Assembly: GCF_002915175.1 (NCBI RefSeq)
Contig: NZ_NXEJ01000009.1
Span: 62,001 to 126,000 of the forward strand
Direction: 5' to 3'
Length of the DNA: 64,000 bases
Origin: Agrobacterium rosae
GTDB taxonomy: Bacteria > Pseudomonadota > Alphaproteobacteria > Rhizobiales > Rhizobiaceae
The translations under genes and the position numbers were made by a program. The stretch's first letter is position 1; every line of letters begins with the position of its first letter. Below are positions 34,995 through 44,680 of the stretch, piece after piece. The notes under the pieces were generated by a model. That model saw only the letters and a list, made by a program, of their open reading frames with translations. It was not told the origin of the DNA and did no database searches.

Positions 34995-36249
34995 GGCCTC
35001 TGAATATGCCGGAATCGACAGCGCATCCACTGAAAAGGCGAGTGCCCCATGGCTTTCCATTGTCGGCATTGGCGAGAACGGGCTTGCCGGACTGGGTAAG
35101 GATGCGCACCGGGCGATTGAAACGGCCGAATTCGTGTTTGGCGGCAAACGACATTTGGCGCTGGTGGCGGATGCCATCAAAGGCGAAGCCCGGCCATGGC
35201 CAGTCCCGTTCGATGTGGAGATGGCGGATGTCGTCGCGTTGCGCGGACGCGAGGTTTGTGTGCTGGCGTCTGGCGATCCATTTTTTTTCGGTGTCGGCGT
35301 GACGCTGCTGCGTCAGGTCTCTGCAGAGGAGACCGTATCCTACCCTGCCCCATCGGCGTTTTCGCTGGCCGCTTCAAGACTCGGCTGGGCGTTGCAAGAT
35401 GTAGAATGTGTGTCGCTGCACGGTCGCTCCATCGATCTCATCCGCCCGCATCTGCATGCCGGTGCGAAACTCATCGTTCTGACATCGGATGAGAAAGCCC
35501 CTGCCCTTTTGGCAGCGCTTGTTTCGGAGGCTGGCTTTGGTGCTTCCAATTTTAGTCTGCTGGAAGCTCTTGGTGGTCCCCGTGAGAAAGTCCGGGCTGG
35601 CAAGGCTGCCAAGTTTTCCTTGAGCGATGTCGATCCGCTGAATGTCGTTGCCATCAATGTCGTTGCGGATGAAAAGGCGCGTATCATCCCCTATTCGCAA
35701 GGGCTGGATGATGCGCTGTTCGAGCATGATGGCCAGATGACCAAGCGTGAGATTCGGGCGGTCACGCTGTCATCGCTCGGCCCCCGTCATGGCGAATTGC
35801 TTTGGGATATTGGTGCGGGTTCGGGCTCCATCGGCATCGAGTGGATGCTGGCGCATCCGTCATTGCGCGCTATCGGTATCGAGCAGCACCCGGAGCGGGC
35901 CGAGCGGGCCATGCGCAACGCGGAAGCTTTCGGCGTGCCGGGGCTGGAAATCGTGATCGGTACGGCACCGGAGGCGTTCGAAGGTCTGCCGGTGCCACAC
36001 GCCATCTTTATTGGCGGCGGTGGCAGCGAAGATGGCGTGCTGGATGGCGCAATTGCGGCGTTGAAACCCGGCGGTCGTCTGGTGGCCAATGCGGTGACGT
36101 TGGAGATGGAGGCGATGTTGCTGGCTGCGCAGGCGCGGCTGGGCGGTTCGCTGATCCGGCTCGAGGTTGCGCGCGCCTCGTCTGTTGGTTCCATGCAGGG
36201 CTGGCGTCCGGCCATGCCGGTCACGCAATGGGCTTGGGTCAAGCCGTGA
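34993..36249 (+). CDS. cobL: precorrin-6Y C5,15-methyltransferase (decarboxylating) CobL
   Basis: CobL methylates C5 and C15 and removes the acetate carboxyl at C12. The 418-residue protein is the usual fusion. An N-terminal CbiE-type methyltransferase (SIVGIGENGLAGLG, VLASGDPFFFGVG, LSLHGRS-like CVSLHGRSIDLI) is joined to a C-terminal CbiT-type domain with SAM loop LLWDIGAGSGSIGIEW near residue 270. ATG 34993 has GGAG seven bases before it. Its start is the same CATG used in reverse by cobK. It begins a second plus-strand run of cobL, cobE and cobM, which may need its own promoter inside cobK. Confidence 0.96.
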   Translation: MASEYAGIDSASTEKASAPWLSIVGIGENGLAGLGKDAHRAIETAEFVFGGKRHLALVADAIKGEARPWPVPFDVEMADVVALRGREVCVLASGDPFFFGVGVTLLRQVSAEETVSYPAPSAFSLAASRLGWALQDVECVSLHGRSIDLIRPHLHAGAKLIVLTSDEKAPALLAALVSEAGFGASNFSLLEALGGPREKVRAGKAAKFSLSDVDPLNVVAINVVADEKARIIPYSQGLDDALFEHDGQMTKREIRAVTLSSLGPRHGELLWDIGAGSGSIGIEWMLAHPSLRAIGIEQHPERAERAMRNAEAFGVPGLEIVIGTAPEAFEGLPVPHAIFIGGGGSEDGVLDGAIAALKPGGRLVANAVTLEMEAMLLAAQARLGGSLIRLEVARASSVGSMQGWRPAMPVTQWAWVKP

Positions 36250-36623
36250 TTGTGGCGGGGATCGGGTGTCGCAAGGGAACCAGTGCAGAGGCAATCATTG
36301 CTGCTTTAGATGAGGCGTCAAAGGCGCATGGTGTAAAGATCGATTTCATCGCAACGGCACCGATCAAGGCCGACGAACCGGGATTGATGGAAGCCGCGAC
36401 ACGGCTTGGTATGGCGTTCGTCGTGGTGGCGCAGGCGGATTTCGAACAGGCCGGTGCCCGCACGATCACGCAATCGGCAACCAGCCTCAAACATTCCGGC
36501 TCCCCCAGTCTCAGCGAAGCATCGGCTTTGGCGGCGTTGGGACCACGATCAAGGCTGATTGCGCCGCGAATGGTGATCGGCGATATGACGGTGGCGCTTG
36601 CCACTTTAGGAGACAACGAATGA
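36246..36623 (+). CDS. cobE: cobalamin biosynthesis protein CobE (CbiG C-terminal type)
   Basis: A 125-residue protein with [15 protein letters not shown] at the N-terminus, [14 protein letters not shown], and [20 protein letters not shown] near the C-terminus, the pattern of CobE and of the CbiG C-terminal domain. Its exact step is not settled; it is thought to act around precorrin-5 handling. GTG 36246 overlaps the cobL stop as GTGA, like its neighbours; ATG 36228 in the same frame is an alternative giving six more residues. The stop overlaps the cobM ATG. Confidence 0.9.
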   Translation: MIVAGIGCRKGTSAEAIIAALDEASKAHGVKIDFIATAPIKADEPGLMEAATRLGMAFVVVAQADFEQAGARTITQSATSLKHSGSPSLSEASALAALGPRSRLIAPRMVIGDMTVALATLGDNE

Positions 36624-37393
36624 CGGTTCATTTTATTGGTGCCGGTCCTGGTGCAGCAGATCTTATTACGGTGCGTGGGCGCGATCTCATCGCCGCCTGC
36701 CCGGTCTGCCTCTATGCAGGCTCGCTCGTGCCGAAAGCTTTGCTGGAGTATTGCCCTGATGGTGCGCGCATCGTCGATACGGCAGCGCTTTCGCTGGATG
36801 ATATCGAGGCGGAATATGTCGCTGCGGCGCGTGAGGGCAAGGATGTGGCGCGGCTGCATTCCGGCGACCTCTCCGTCTGGAGCGCCATGGGCGAGCAAAT
36901 TCGCCGTCTGGAGCGTCTGGGGCTGGATTATACTGTTACACCAGGTGTACCGTCTTTTGCCGCAGCCGCCGCTACGTTGCGGCGAGAGTTGACAGTGCCG
37001 GAGGTGGCGCAGAGCCTCGTGCTCACCCGCATCTCGGGCCGTGCCTCCAAAATGCCGGAGACGGAAACCTTGAAGGCATTCGGGGCGACAGGCGCGACGC
37101 TTGCCATTCATCTGGCCATTCACGCCATCGCCAAAGTGGTCGAAGACCTGACGCCGCTCTATGGTACCGATTGCCCGGTCGCCATCGTGGTGCGGGCCTC
37201 ATGGCCGGAAGAACGGGTCATCAGAGGCACACTTGGTAATATCGAAGCCAAGCTTGCAGAAGAGCCGGTGGAGCGCACGGCGTTGATCTTCGTCGGCAAA
37301 GGCTTGGCGTCAGAGGATTTTCGAGAGAGCGCACTTTACAGCACGGATTATGTGCGCCGGTTCCGCTCACCGGAAGGGAAAGCCGAGACGTGA
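36620..37393 (+). CDS. cobM: precorrin-4 C11-methyltransferase CobM
   Basis: CobM methylates C11 of precorrin-4. The 257-residue class III methyltransferase shows [20 protein letters not shown] near residues 5-24, [40 protein letters not shown] and [13 protein letters not shown]. It overlaps cobE by ATGA and ends with its last 46 bases opposite the 3' end of the minus-strand cbiD gene. Confidence 0.96.
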   Translation: MTVHFIGAGPGAADLITVRGRDLIAACPVCLYAGSLVPKALLEYCPDGARIVDTAALSLDDIEAEYVAAAREGKDVARLHSGDLSVWSAMGEQIRRLERLGLDYTVTPGVPSFAAAAATLRRELTVPEVAQSLVLTRISGRASKMPETETLKAFGATGATLAIHLAIHAIAKVVEDLTPLYGTDCPVAIVVRASWPEERVIRGTLGNIEAKLAEEPVERTALIFVGKGLASEDFRESALYSTDYVRRFRSPEGKAET

Positions 37394-38478
37394 TGGGATG
37401 GCGCAAAGCCGAAGCGCCCTTTCAAGGCCCCATCCCTATCGAACACCAGAATCTCGAGCACCGTTTCCGGCACATTGAGAGCGTCGGCCGCCGTTTGCCA
37501 GGCTTTTTCGGCCACGACATTGCCAAGGTCTATACCCGCGCTGCCCGCCATGGTGAAGGCATGCGCCACCGTGTTGGCGTGACGGATGGTATCCGCTAAC
37601 GTCTCGTCACCACCCGCCTCCGTCGCCAGTTTCGCCAACGCATCGAGATCCGCTAGGCCACGCTTGGAATGAACGTCGAGCATGCCTTGCGCGAGCTTGG
37701 TCATCTTGGCGACGCCACCGGCGATGGTGAGTTTCTCCACGGGATGCGTTCGGAGATATTTCAACATGCCGCCGATGAAATCGCCCATGTCGATCAGGGC
37801 GGTTTCCGGTAGACCGTGCAAAGCTTGCCCGGCTTTTTCCGAGGCATTGCCGGTCGCGCCGAGAATATGGGTCAGCCCTTCTGCCCGGGCCACATCGATG
37901 CCACGCCAGATGGAGTGAATCCAAGAGGAGCATGAAAACGGAATGACGATGCCCGTGGTGCCGAGAATGGAAATGCCGCCGAGGATGCCAAGCCTGCCGT
38001 TCAGCGTTTTTTCGGCGATTTTCTCACCGTTTTCAACGGAAATTTCCACTTCGAAATCGGCATTTTCGCCAGCGACTTCGTGGATGGCCTTCTCGATCAT
38101 CTTGCGCGGTACGGGGTTGATGGCGGGTTCGCCAACGACCAATGGCAGGCCGGGACGGGTGACGGTGCCGACACCGCTGCCCGCCTTGAAGGTGATGCCC
38201 GTGCCGGGTTTTCCGGGGCGCACGGTGCTTTCTACCAGTGCACCGTGGGTCACGTCAGGGTCGTCGCCCGCATCCTTGATGACGCCCGCCTTGGCAAAAC
38301 CATCACCCCGATGGCTGGTGGCCAGCGAAAAACCGACTCGCTTGCCGCTTGGAAGTTCGATCTCGACAAGGTATGGAAAATCGCCGGTCAGCAACGCGGT
38401 GCAGGCAGCTTTCGTTGCCGCCGTCGCGCAAGCGCCGGTCGTCCAGCCGCGACGCAGATTTTTTCCATCCGTTTCCAT
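37348..38478 (-). CDS. cbiD: cobalt-precorrin-5B (C1)-methyltransferase CbiD
   Basis: CbiD methylates C1 in the anaerobic pathway; here it stands in for CobF, for which no gene is present in the cluster. The 376-residue product begins [25 protein letters not shown], with the conserved [13 protein letters not shown] signature. [32 protein letters not shown] and [14 protein letters not shown] follow. ATG 38478 is preferred to ATG 38586 because the family sequence starts there. The 92-bp gap to divergent cobB probably holds promoters for both. Confidence 0.95.
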   Translation of the reverse strand: METDGKNLRRGWTTGACATAATKAACTALLTGDFPYLVEIELPSGKRVGFSLATSHRGDGFAKAGVIKDAGDDPDVTHGALVESTVRPGKPGTGITFKAGSGVGTVTRPGLPLVVGEPAINPVPRKMIEKAIHEVAGENADFEVEISVENGEKIAEKTLNGRLGILGGISILGTTGIVIPFSCSSWIHSIWRGIDVARAEGLTHILGATGNASEKAGQALHGLPETALIDMGDFIGGMLKYLRTHPVEKLTIAGGVAKMTKLAQGMLDVHSKRGLADLDALAKLATEAGGDETLADTIRHANTVAHAFTMAGSAGIDLGNVVAEKAWQTAADALNVPETVLEILVFDRDGALKGRFGFAPSHHVSAFPSGERNRRT

Positions 38479-38570
38479 CGTGTTTCTATAGCGGTTACGG
38501 GTTTGTCCGTCATCGGGAAACAACAGGCAGGGTGAATGTCGAGACCGCTTATTTTGAAAGAAGCCACGCC

Positions 38571-39884
38571 ATGACGGCACGCGCAATCATCATCGGTGCG
38601 CCGCGTTCCGGTTCGGGCAAGACCAGCGTTACCATCGGGCTTCTGCGCGCCTTTGCACGGCGCGGCGTCAAAGTGCGTGGTATCAAGACCGGGCCTGACT
38701 ATATCGATCCGGGTTTCCACGCCTTCGCAGCGGGAACGCCTGGGCTCAATCTAGATAGCTGGGCCATGCAGCCCGATTTGCTGCGGCACCTGTTTGCGCA
38801 GCAGGCTGAAGATGCAGAGCTGGTGTTGATCGAAAGTGCTATGGGCCTGTTTGATGGCATCGTAGTGCCTGACAATCGCACAGGGTCGGCGGCCGATCTG
38901 GCGCGGCTGTTCGGCATACCGGTGCTGCTGGTACTGGATATCTCTGGCCAATCGCAGACGGCGGCGGCTGTCGCCCATGGTTTTGCCCACTACGATCCTG
39001 CGGTCAGAATGTCTGCTGTAGTCCTGAACCGCGCGGGTAGCGAACGGCACCGAACCCTTTGCTCGGAAGCTATCGAAAAAATTGGTCTGCCGGTTGCCGG
39101 TTGCGTGATGCGTGATCCGTCTCTGGTGTTGCCGGAACGGCATCTAGGGCTGGTGCAAGCCAGCGAGCACCCGGAAATCGACGCGCATATCGAACGTCTC
39201 GCCGATGCGATGGAAAACTCCATCGATCTTGATGCACTTTTTGCGCTCGCCCGTCCGGTCGATCTGCCGCAGGGCTCTACGGACGCGGCGATTGCGCCAC
39301 CCGGCCAGCGTATTGCGCTGGCACAGGATGCCGCCTTTACCTTTCTCTATCCGCATCTCCAGCGCCATTGGCGTGAAGCCGGTGCGGAGATCGTTCCCTT
39401 CTCGCCGCTGGCCGATGAAGCACCGGATGCGTCTTGCGATGTTTGCTGGTTGCCGGGCGGGTATCCGGAGCTTTATGCAGGGCAACTTGCTGTTGCAGAT
39501 ACGTTCAAGACGGGTGTGGCGCGCTTTTCTCAAACGAAGCCTGTCCATGGCGAATGCGGGGGCTATATGGTGCTGGGTGAAGCATTGGAAGATGCAGATG
39601 GGGTTACGCATGCGATGACCGGCCTTCTGTCGCATGCCACGAGCTTCGCAAAGCGCAAGATGAACCTTGGTTATCGGCAGGCAACAATCGCCGCCGATGG
39701 TCTGTTAGGACAGGCAGGTGACGTTCTCCGTGGGCACGAGTTCCACTATGCCCGAGTGATCGATTCCGGCCGTGATGACCCCTTCGCACAGATTGCCGAT
39801 GGGCCGGGCAAGCCGCTGGGGCCATCTGGTGGTAGGCGCGGCTTTGTTACGGGCACGTTTTTTCACGCGATTGCCAAAGGTTAA
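38571..39884 (+). CDS. cobB: hydrogenobyrinic acid a,c-diamide synthase CobB
   Basis: CobB amidates the a and c carboxyl groups of hydrogenobyrinic acid using glutamine and ATP. The 437-residue protein has the P-loop IGAPRSGSGKTSVTIGLL near residues 6-23, GIKTGPDYIDPGFH, and the C-terminal amidotransferase cysteine in PVHGECGGYMVLGEAL. ATG 38571 is the start; a longer in-frame extension runs over the cbiD start region and has no family match. It closes the cob cluster on the right. Confidence 0.96.
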   Translation: MTARAIIIGAPRSGSGKTSVTIGLLRAFARRGVKVRGIKTGPDYIDPGFHAFAAGTPGLNLDSWAMQPDLLRHLFAQQAEDAELVLIESAMGLFDGIVVPDNRTGSAADLARLFGIPVLLVLDISGQSQTAAAVAHGFAHYDPAVRMSAVVLNRAGSERHRTLCSEAIEKIGLPVAGCVMRDPSLVLPERHLGLVQASEHPEIDAHIERLADAMENSIDLDALFALARPVDLPQGSTDAAIAPPGQRIALAQDAAFTFLYPHLQRHWREAGAEIVPFSPLADEAPDASCDVCWLPGGYPELYAGQLAVADTFKTGVARFSQTKPVHGECGGYMVLGEALEDADGVTHAMTGLLSHATSFAKRKMNLGYRQATIAADGLLGQAGDVLRGHEFHYARVIDSGRDDPFAQIADGPGKPLGPSGGRRGFVTGTFFHAIAKG

Positions 39885-39987
39885 GTTTTTCTCATCGATG
39901 TTGCGGTGGAGGAATTTTGCTGTCTTCCTATATTGGTGTACGGGTGCTGACGCTGGCGCTTGATCCATTCAAAAAGGACAGATTTTC

Positions 39988-40884
39988 ATGACCGAGAAAT
40001 CCCCCGAAAATAATTTTCCCGCCGGTTACGAACCAGCCGACGTCTGGGAATGGGAAAAGGGCAATGGCGGTCAGTTCGCCAATATCAACCGCCCGATTGC
40101 AGGTCCTACGCACGATAAGGAATTGCCCGTCGGCAAACATCCGCTGCAGCTTTATTCGCTGGCGACGCCCAACGGCCAGAAGGTCGGCATCATGCTGGAA
40201 GAACTCCTGGCGGCAGGACATAAAGGTGCGGAATATGATGCCTGGCTGATCCGTATCGGCGATGGCGACCAGTTTGGCTCCGATTTCGTCAAGGCCAATC
40301 CGAATTCGAAAATCCCGGCACTGGTGGACCATTCCACTCCTGAGCCGACGCGTGTGTTCGAAAGTGGCTCGATCCTGCTTTATCTCGCAGAAAAGTTTGG
40401 TGCGTTTCTGCCTAAAGATCATAAGGGCCGCACGGAGGCGATCAACTGGCTGTTCTGGCAGATGGCATCCGGACCGTATCTCGGCGGTGGCTTTGGCCAT
40501 TTTTACGCTTATGCGCCTGTTCACATCAAATATGCCATCGACCGTTTTGCCATGGAAGCCAAGCGACAGCTTGACGTGCTGGACCGCCATCTGGCAGACA
40601 ACGAGTATCTGGCCGGTTCGGAATATTCGATTGCGGATATCGCCGTCTGGCCATGGTATGGCAATCTTGCGCGTGGACAATCCTATCCGAAGGCGGATGT
40701 CTTTTTGGATGTGAAAAGCTATAAGAACCTTCAGCGGTGGGCGGCCGAGATTGCGGAACGTCCAGCGGTAAAGCGGGGTCGCATGGTCAATAAGGTCAAT
40801 GGTGATCCTTCGGAACAATTGCACGAACGCCACGATGCGTCCGACTTCGACACGAAGACACAGGACAAAATCGGCAAAGCATAA
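39988..40884 (+). CDS. yghU: glutathione S-transferase family disulfide-bond oxidoreductase, YghU type
   Basis: The 298-residue protein matches the long GST subfamily of E. coli YghU (Nu-class). A 45-residue N-terminal extension is followed by the thioredoxin-like domain with LYSLATPNGQKVGIMLEEL, DGDQFGSDFVKANPNSKIPAL and ESGSILLYLAEKFG. A helical C-terminal domain with SIADIAVWPW completes it. Family members reduce small disulfides and peroxides using two glutathiones. A small unrecognised gene follows 10 bases later and is probably co-transcribed. Confidence 0.93.
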   Translation: MTEKSPENNFPAGYEPADVWEWEKGNGGQFANINRPIAGPTHDKELPVGKHPLQLYSLATPNGQKVGIMLEELLAAGHKGAEYDAWLIRIGDGDQFGSDFVKANPNSKIPALVDHSTPEPTRVFESGSILLYLAEKFGAFLPKDHKGRTEAINWLFWQMASGPYLGGGFGHFYAYAPVHIKYAIDRFAMEAKRQLDVLDRHLADNEYLAGSEYSIADIAVWPWYGNLARGQSYPKADVFLDVKSYKNLQRWAAEIAERPAVKRGRMVNKVNGDPSEQLHERHDASDFDTKTQDKIGKA

Positions 40885-40894
40885 GGAAAACAAC

Positions 40895-41275
40895 ATGGCA
40901 AAGCTGCCTGAAATGACAAAACACCGCGGCTTTCCATCCGGCATGCCGAGCACGGGCATACAGTTCACCATACGCCGCGCAAATCCGCGCGGCGTGACGC
41001 CCGTCAAACACATTCCCCGCCGTGCACGGAATGACTCGGCGGAACACAAGGTGGATGCAGCCTTCCTGCATGCGCTGTGGCACCAGTTCGGCAACCAGCC
41101 GTTCGAGCGTGGAAACCTCGATGCGGCCCGTCTCAGCCTGTTGTTCGGTCGTGAGGTGCTGCCTGCGGACAAGGATTTCGATCCGCTATCCTACCAATCC
41201 ATGCTCGTTATCGATGAACGGGTGGCACGGCAGAACTTTCCGGAATCCTTCGAGAATTATTTCCAGATCGACTGA
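40895..41275 (+). CDS. unrecognised 126-residue protein in operon with yghU
   Basis: I do not recognise a family. ATG 40895 follows AAGGAAAACAAC, a good ribosome site, 10 bases after yghU. The protein is basic in its first 45 residues (FTIRRANPRGVTPVKHIPRRARND), then acidic to neutral with LLFGREVLPADKDFDPLSYQSML and an FPESFENYFQID tail. There is no signal peptide, membrane segment or cysteine. Codon use looks like that of the neighbours. The tight linkage to a GSH-dependent oxidoreductase suggests a related stress role, but this is inference only. Confidence 0.75.
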   Translation: MAKLPEMTKHRGFPSGMPSTGIQFTIRRANPRGVTPVKHIPRRARNDSAEHKVDAAFLHALWHQFGNQPFERGNLDAARLSLLFGREVLPADKDFDPLSYQSMLVIDERVARQNFPESFENYFQID

Positions 41276-41377
41276 ACCATCCGCTGCGGCAAAGTGGAGC
41301 GGACGGAGAAAGTTTCTGTGCTTCGCGGAATTGAAGTGCTATAGAGCACCCCAGTTTCATCGATTTCGGCATCTGCC

Positions 41378-42619
41378 ATGATCAGGCATATCATCTGCGT
41401 CATTACTGCAAGTGCGTGTCTCCTGCTGCCTGCGGGTATCGGGACTGGCGACGCTGCGCATAGCGGTGAGGATTACGCCACGCTGGAAAAGCTGGGTGCT
41501 GCCCTCTTCCACGATAACAATCTGTCCATGAACCGCACCATGTCCTGCTCCACCTGCCACATGGAGGCGGTGGGCTTTACCGATGCACGCGGTAGCGACA
41601 GGGTCGGGCATGATGTGTCCGTGGGAGACGACGGCGGTTCGCTGGGTGACCGCAATGCGCCAAGTGCTGCCTATGCGAAATTCTCTCCTCCTTTCGGCAA
41701 AAACGCGGCGGGCGAATATGTCGGCGGTCAGTTCTGGGATGGGCGCGCATCGTCTCTGGAAGATCAGGCCGCTGGTCCTCCATTAAACCCAATTGAAATG
41801 GGCATGCCGGACAAAGCCACAGTCGCAAAGCGGCTGAAGGAAAACCCGGATTATGCAGCAGCTTTCGGCACGCAATTCGGTGGCGATGTCTTTAAAAGCG
41901 ACGATGCCGCCTTTGCAGCAATGACAAAGGCGCTGGCCGCTTTCGAGCGTTCCGACGAGTTTTCGACTTTCGATTCGAAATATGATCGCTTCCTGCGTGG
42001 TGAGGAAAAGCTGACGGATCAGGAAGAGCTTGGCCGGGTGCTGATCTCTTCGACGCAGTTCACCAACTGCAATACGTGTCATGAGATCAGGGGGCCGAAT
42101 GGGCTGTCCGATGGCATTTTCACAAACCACAAATATTTCAACATCGGCGTTCCCGCCAACAAGGCGGTCAGGGCGGCGAATGGGTCGAAGCCTGATGCGG
42201 TCGATCTTGGGCTGGCACAGAACCCCGCCGTTGCGGGCGATCCGGCCCAGCGCGGCAAGTTCAAGGTGCCGACCCTGCGCAATGTCGCTGTCACCGGGCC
42301 TTATATGCACAATGGCGTGTTCAAGGATTTGCGCACCGTCGTGCTGTTTTACGTGAAATACAAAAGCAAGAAGCCCAGCCGTCAGATCAACCCGGAAACG
42401 GGTCAGGCATGGGATGCGCCGGAGGTAGCTGACAATATCGCCATGACGGAGCTGACCTCGGCACCCGCGCTGGATGACAAACGGGTGGATGCTATCGTCG
42501 CGTTTTTGAAAACGCTGACCGACAAGCGATACGAGCATCTCTTGTCGGAGAATAATGCCGGGCAAGGTGCAACGCCCCCTGCCCAGCCGGTTTCTGTTAC
42601 GCCGCCAAAAGCGCCTTGA
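41378..42619 (+). CDS. di-haem cytochrome c peroxidase / MauG family protein
   Basis: The 413-residue protein has a signal peptide ([26 protein letters not shown]) and two c-type haem sites, CSTCH in the N-terminal domain (near residue 51) and CNTCH near residue 231. It has the family stretches [29 protein letters not shown], and [21 protein letters not shown] with conserved haem-near residues. It should be periplasmic and reduce hydrogen peroxide or oxidise a protein partner. It ends with a 23-base overlap with the convergent leuB gene. Whether it belongs with the yghU pair 100 bp upstream is unclear. Confidence 0.93.
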   Translation: MIRHIICVITASACLLLPAGIGTGDAAHSGEDYATLEKLGAALFHDNNLSMNRTMSCSTCHMEAVGFTDARGSDRVGHDVSVGDDGGSLGDRNAPSAAYAKFSPPFGKNAAGEYVGGQFWDGRASSLEDQAAGPPLNPIEMGMPDKATVAKRLKENPDYAAAFGTQFGGDVFKSDDAAFAAMTKALAAFERSDEFSTFDSKYDRFLRGEEKLTDQEELGRVLISSTQFTNCNTCHEIRGPNGLSDGIFTNHKYFNIGVPANKAVRAANGSKPDAVDLGLAQNPAVAGDPAQRGKFKVPTLRNVAVTGPYMHNGVFKDLRTVVLFYVKYKSKKPSRQINPETGQAWDAPEVADNIAMTELTSAPALDDKRVDAIVAFLKTLTDKRYEHLLSENNAGQGATPPAQPVSVTPPKAP

Positions 42620-43712
42620 ATTCTGCCAAAACCGCGTCGCCCATTTCAGACGTGCTGACTTGACGGCTGCCGTCCGAGACGATGTCTGCGGTGCGGATGC
42701 CCTTGTCCAGCACGTTGGCAATGGCCGTTTCCAGCTTTTTGGCTTCATCCACCATGTTGAAAGAATAACGCAGGCACATGGCGAAAGACGCGATCATGGC
42801 GATGGGGTTGGCAATGCCCTTGCCCGCAATGTCAGGGGCAGAGCCGTGCACAGGCTCATACATGGCCTTGCGTTTGCCGGTCTTGGCATCCGGTGCGCCG
42901 AGCGAAGCGGAAGGAAGCATGCCCAGCGAACCGGTCAGCATGGCAGCAACGTCGGACAGCATGTCGCCGAACAGGTTGTCGGTGACGATGACGTCGAACT
43001 GCTTGGGCTTGCGCACCAGCTGCATGCCACCGGCATCGGCCAGCATATGCTCAAGCTGCACATCCTTGTATTTCGCCGCATGGGTTTCGGTGACGACCTG
43101 GTTCCACAAGACGCCCGATTTCATGACGTTGCGCTTTTCCATGGAGCAGACGCGGTTATCGCGGGTGCGTGCCAGTTCGAAGGCAACGCTGGCGATGCGC
43201 TCGATTTCGAACGTGTCATAAATCTGGGTGTCGATGCCGCGCTTTTGGCCGTTGCCGAGATCGATGATCTGCTTCGGTTCACCGAAATAAACGCCGCCCG
43301 TCAATTCACGAACGATGAGAATATCGAGGCCTTCGACCAGTTCCTGCTTCAGCGAGGATGCAGCGGCAAGCGCCGGGTAGCAGATCGCCGGGCGCAGATT
43401 GGCGAACAGTTCCAGGTCCTTGCGCAGGCGCAAGAGGCCGGATTCGGGTCTCACCTCGTAAGGCACGCCATCCCACTTGGGACCGCCGACTGCGCCGAAC
43501 AGAATGGCGTCTGCGGCCAGCGCCTTTTCCATGTCAGCGTCGGAGATGGCCACACCATGCGCATCATAAGCGCTGCCGCCGACGAGGCCTTCTTCGGTCT
43601 TGAAGCCTGCGGCCTTTTCGCTGTTCAGATAATCGATCAGCTTTCGGACTTCAGCCATGGCTTCGGGGCCGATGCCGTCACCGGGCAACAGGAAAAGCGT
43701 GCGCACTGTCAT
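42597..43712 (-). CDS. leuB: 3-isopropylmalate dehydrogenase LeuB
   Basis: LeuB oxidises and decarboxylates 3-isopropylmalate in leucine synthesis. The 371-residue enzyme starts [19 protein letters not shown] and shows VREITGG-like [13 protein letters not shown], the NNLMP-like [17 protein letters not shown], and [21 protein letters not shown] 43712 follows AAGGAGGG on the minus strand, an excellent ribosome site, so the upstream ATG at 43748 was rejected. leuD lies 193 bases upstream in the same direction. A strong hairpin lies in that gap. Confidence 0.97.
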   Translation of the reverse strand: MTVRTLFLLPGDGIGPEAMAEVRKLIDYLNSEKAAGFKTEEGLVGGSAYDAHGVAISDADMEKALAADAILFGAVGGPKWDGVPYEVRPESGLLRLRKDLELFANLRPAICYPALAAASSLKQELVEGLDILIVRELTGGVYFGEPKQIIDLGNGQKRGIDTQIYDTFEIERIASVAFELARTRDNRVCSMEKRNVMKSGVLWNQVVTETHAAKYKDVQLEHMLADAGGMQLVRKPKQFDVIVTDNLFGDMLSDVAAMLTGSLGMLPSASLGAPDAKTGKRKAMYEPVHGSAPDIAGKGIANPIAMIASFAMCLRYSFNMVDEAKKLETAIANVLDKGIRTADIVSDGSRQVSTSEMGDAVLAEFKALLAA

Positions 43713-43781
43713 GAAAACCCTCCTTGGCCACGTCGCAAAACCACGCATGGTTTAAGCAACGGGCGCGTCAAAAATCCTTTT

Positions 43782-43804
43782 CCCGCAACGTCAATCGTTG
43801 CGGG
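43782..43804 (-). terminator. hairpin between leuD and leuB
   Basis: CCCGCAACG (43782-43790) and CGTTGCGGG (43796-43804) are perfect 9-base arms around a 5-base loop. On the minus strand the stem is followed by AAAAGG and then TTTTTG, so it is not a textbook terminator. It may end some leuD transcripts or lie in a leuB leader. Confidence 0.45.
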
Positions 43805-43905
43805 GTGCGGGCTTCTTAGCCTTGGAGATGGCCTATTTCAAGGAAGGCTAGAGACGATTCGGTACGTGTGGAGATCAAACCGGCTCTGAATGCGCCTGGA
43901 AGCGA

Positions 43906-44511
43906 TCAGGCCCAGGGGCGGGCGGCGGCATTGGTCTTTTCGAAACCTTCGATGGCACCGGCATGTTCCAGCGTCAGGCCGATATCGTCGAGGCCGTTCA
44001 GCATGCAGTGGCGCTTGAATTCGTCGAGTTCGAACGAGATCGTGCCGCCATCAGGGCCGCTGATTTCGAGATTTTCGAGATCCACGGTGACGACGGCATT
44101 GGAGCCGCGCGATGCGTCATCCATCAGCTTTTCCAGATTTTCCGGGCTGACGACGATCGGCAGAATGCCGTTCTTGAAACAGTTGCTGTAGAAAATATCG
44201 GCAAAGCTGGTGGAGATGACGCAGCGAATGCCGAAATCCAGCAGCGCCCACGGCGCATGTTCACGCGACGAACCGCAGCCGAAATTATCCCCAGCCACAA
44301 GAATTTGGGCGTTTTGATAGGCGGGCTTGTTCAAAATGAAATCTGGGTTTGGCGAACCATCTTCGAGATAGCGCGATTCTGCAAACAAGCCGGTGCCGAG
44401 GCCGGTGCGCTTGATGGTTTTGAGGTAGTCCTTCGGAATGATCATGTCCGTGTCGATGTTGACGACCGGCATGGGGGCAGCGACACCCGTCAGTTTGGTG
44501 AACTTTTCCAT
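43906..44511 (-). CDS. leuD: 3-isopropylmalate dehydratase small subunit LeuD
   Basis: LeuD is the swivel-domain subunit that pairs with LeuC to isomerise 2- to 3-isopropylmalate. The 201-residue length fits. [27 protein letters not shown] opens the protein, followed by [21 protein letters not shown] and [20 protein letters not shown], all family marks. A GGAGTGAGAG site precedes ATG 44511. leuC is not in the window. Confidence 0.97.
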   Translation of the reverse strand: MEKFTKLTGVAAPMPVVNIDTDMIIPKDYLKTIKRTGLGTGLFAESRYLEDGSPNPDFILNKPAYQNAQILVAGDNFGCGSSREHAPWALLDFGIRCVISTSFADIFYSNCFKNGILPIVVSPENLEKLMDDASRGSNAVVTVDLENLEISGPDGGTISFELDEFKRHCMLNGLDDIGLTLEHAGAIEGFEKTNAAARPWA

Positions 44512-44680
44512 CTCTCACTCCGAAATCTTACAGATAGCAGGGCCATAATAAACGCTGACTGCCGCAATAGCGCAAAATCGCGCGTATTTGAAGGCCAAAC
44601 CGCACCCACATGGTACACCTGTCGAAACATAGAGACGTCAGGATGGGTTTGCTTGAAAAACAGGTGAGGGATCGGGAGTT

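Noticed and set aside
42555-43889. 444-codon open frame antisense to leuB
   Set aside because: It lies almost wholly over leuB, which has complete isopropylmalate dehydrogenase motifs and a good ribosome site.
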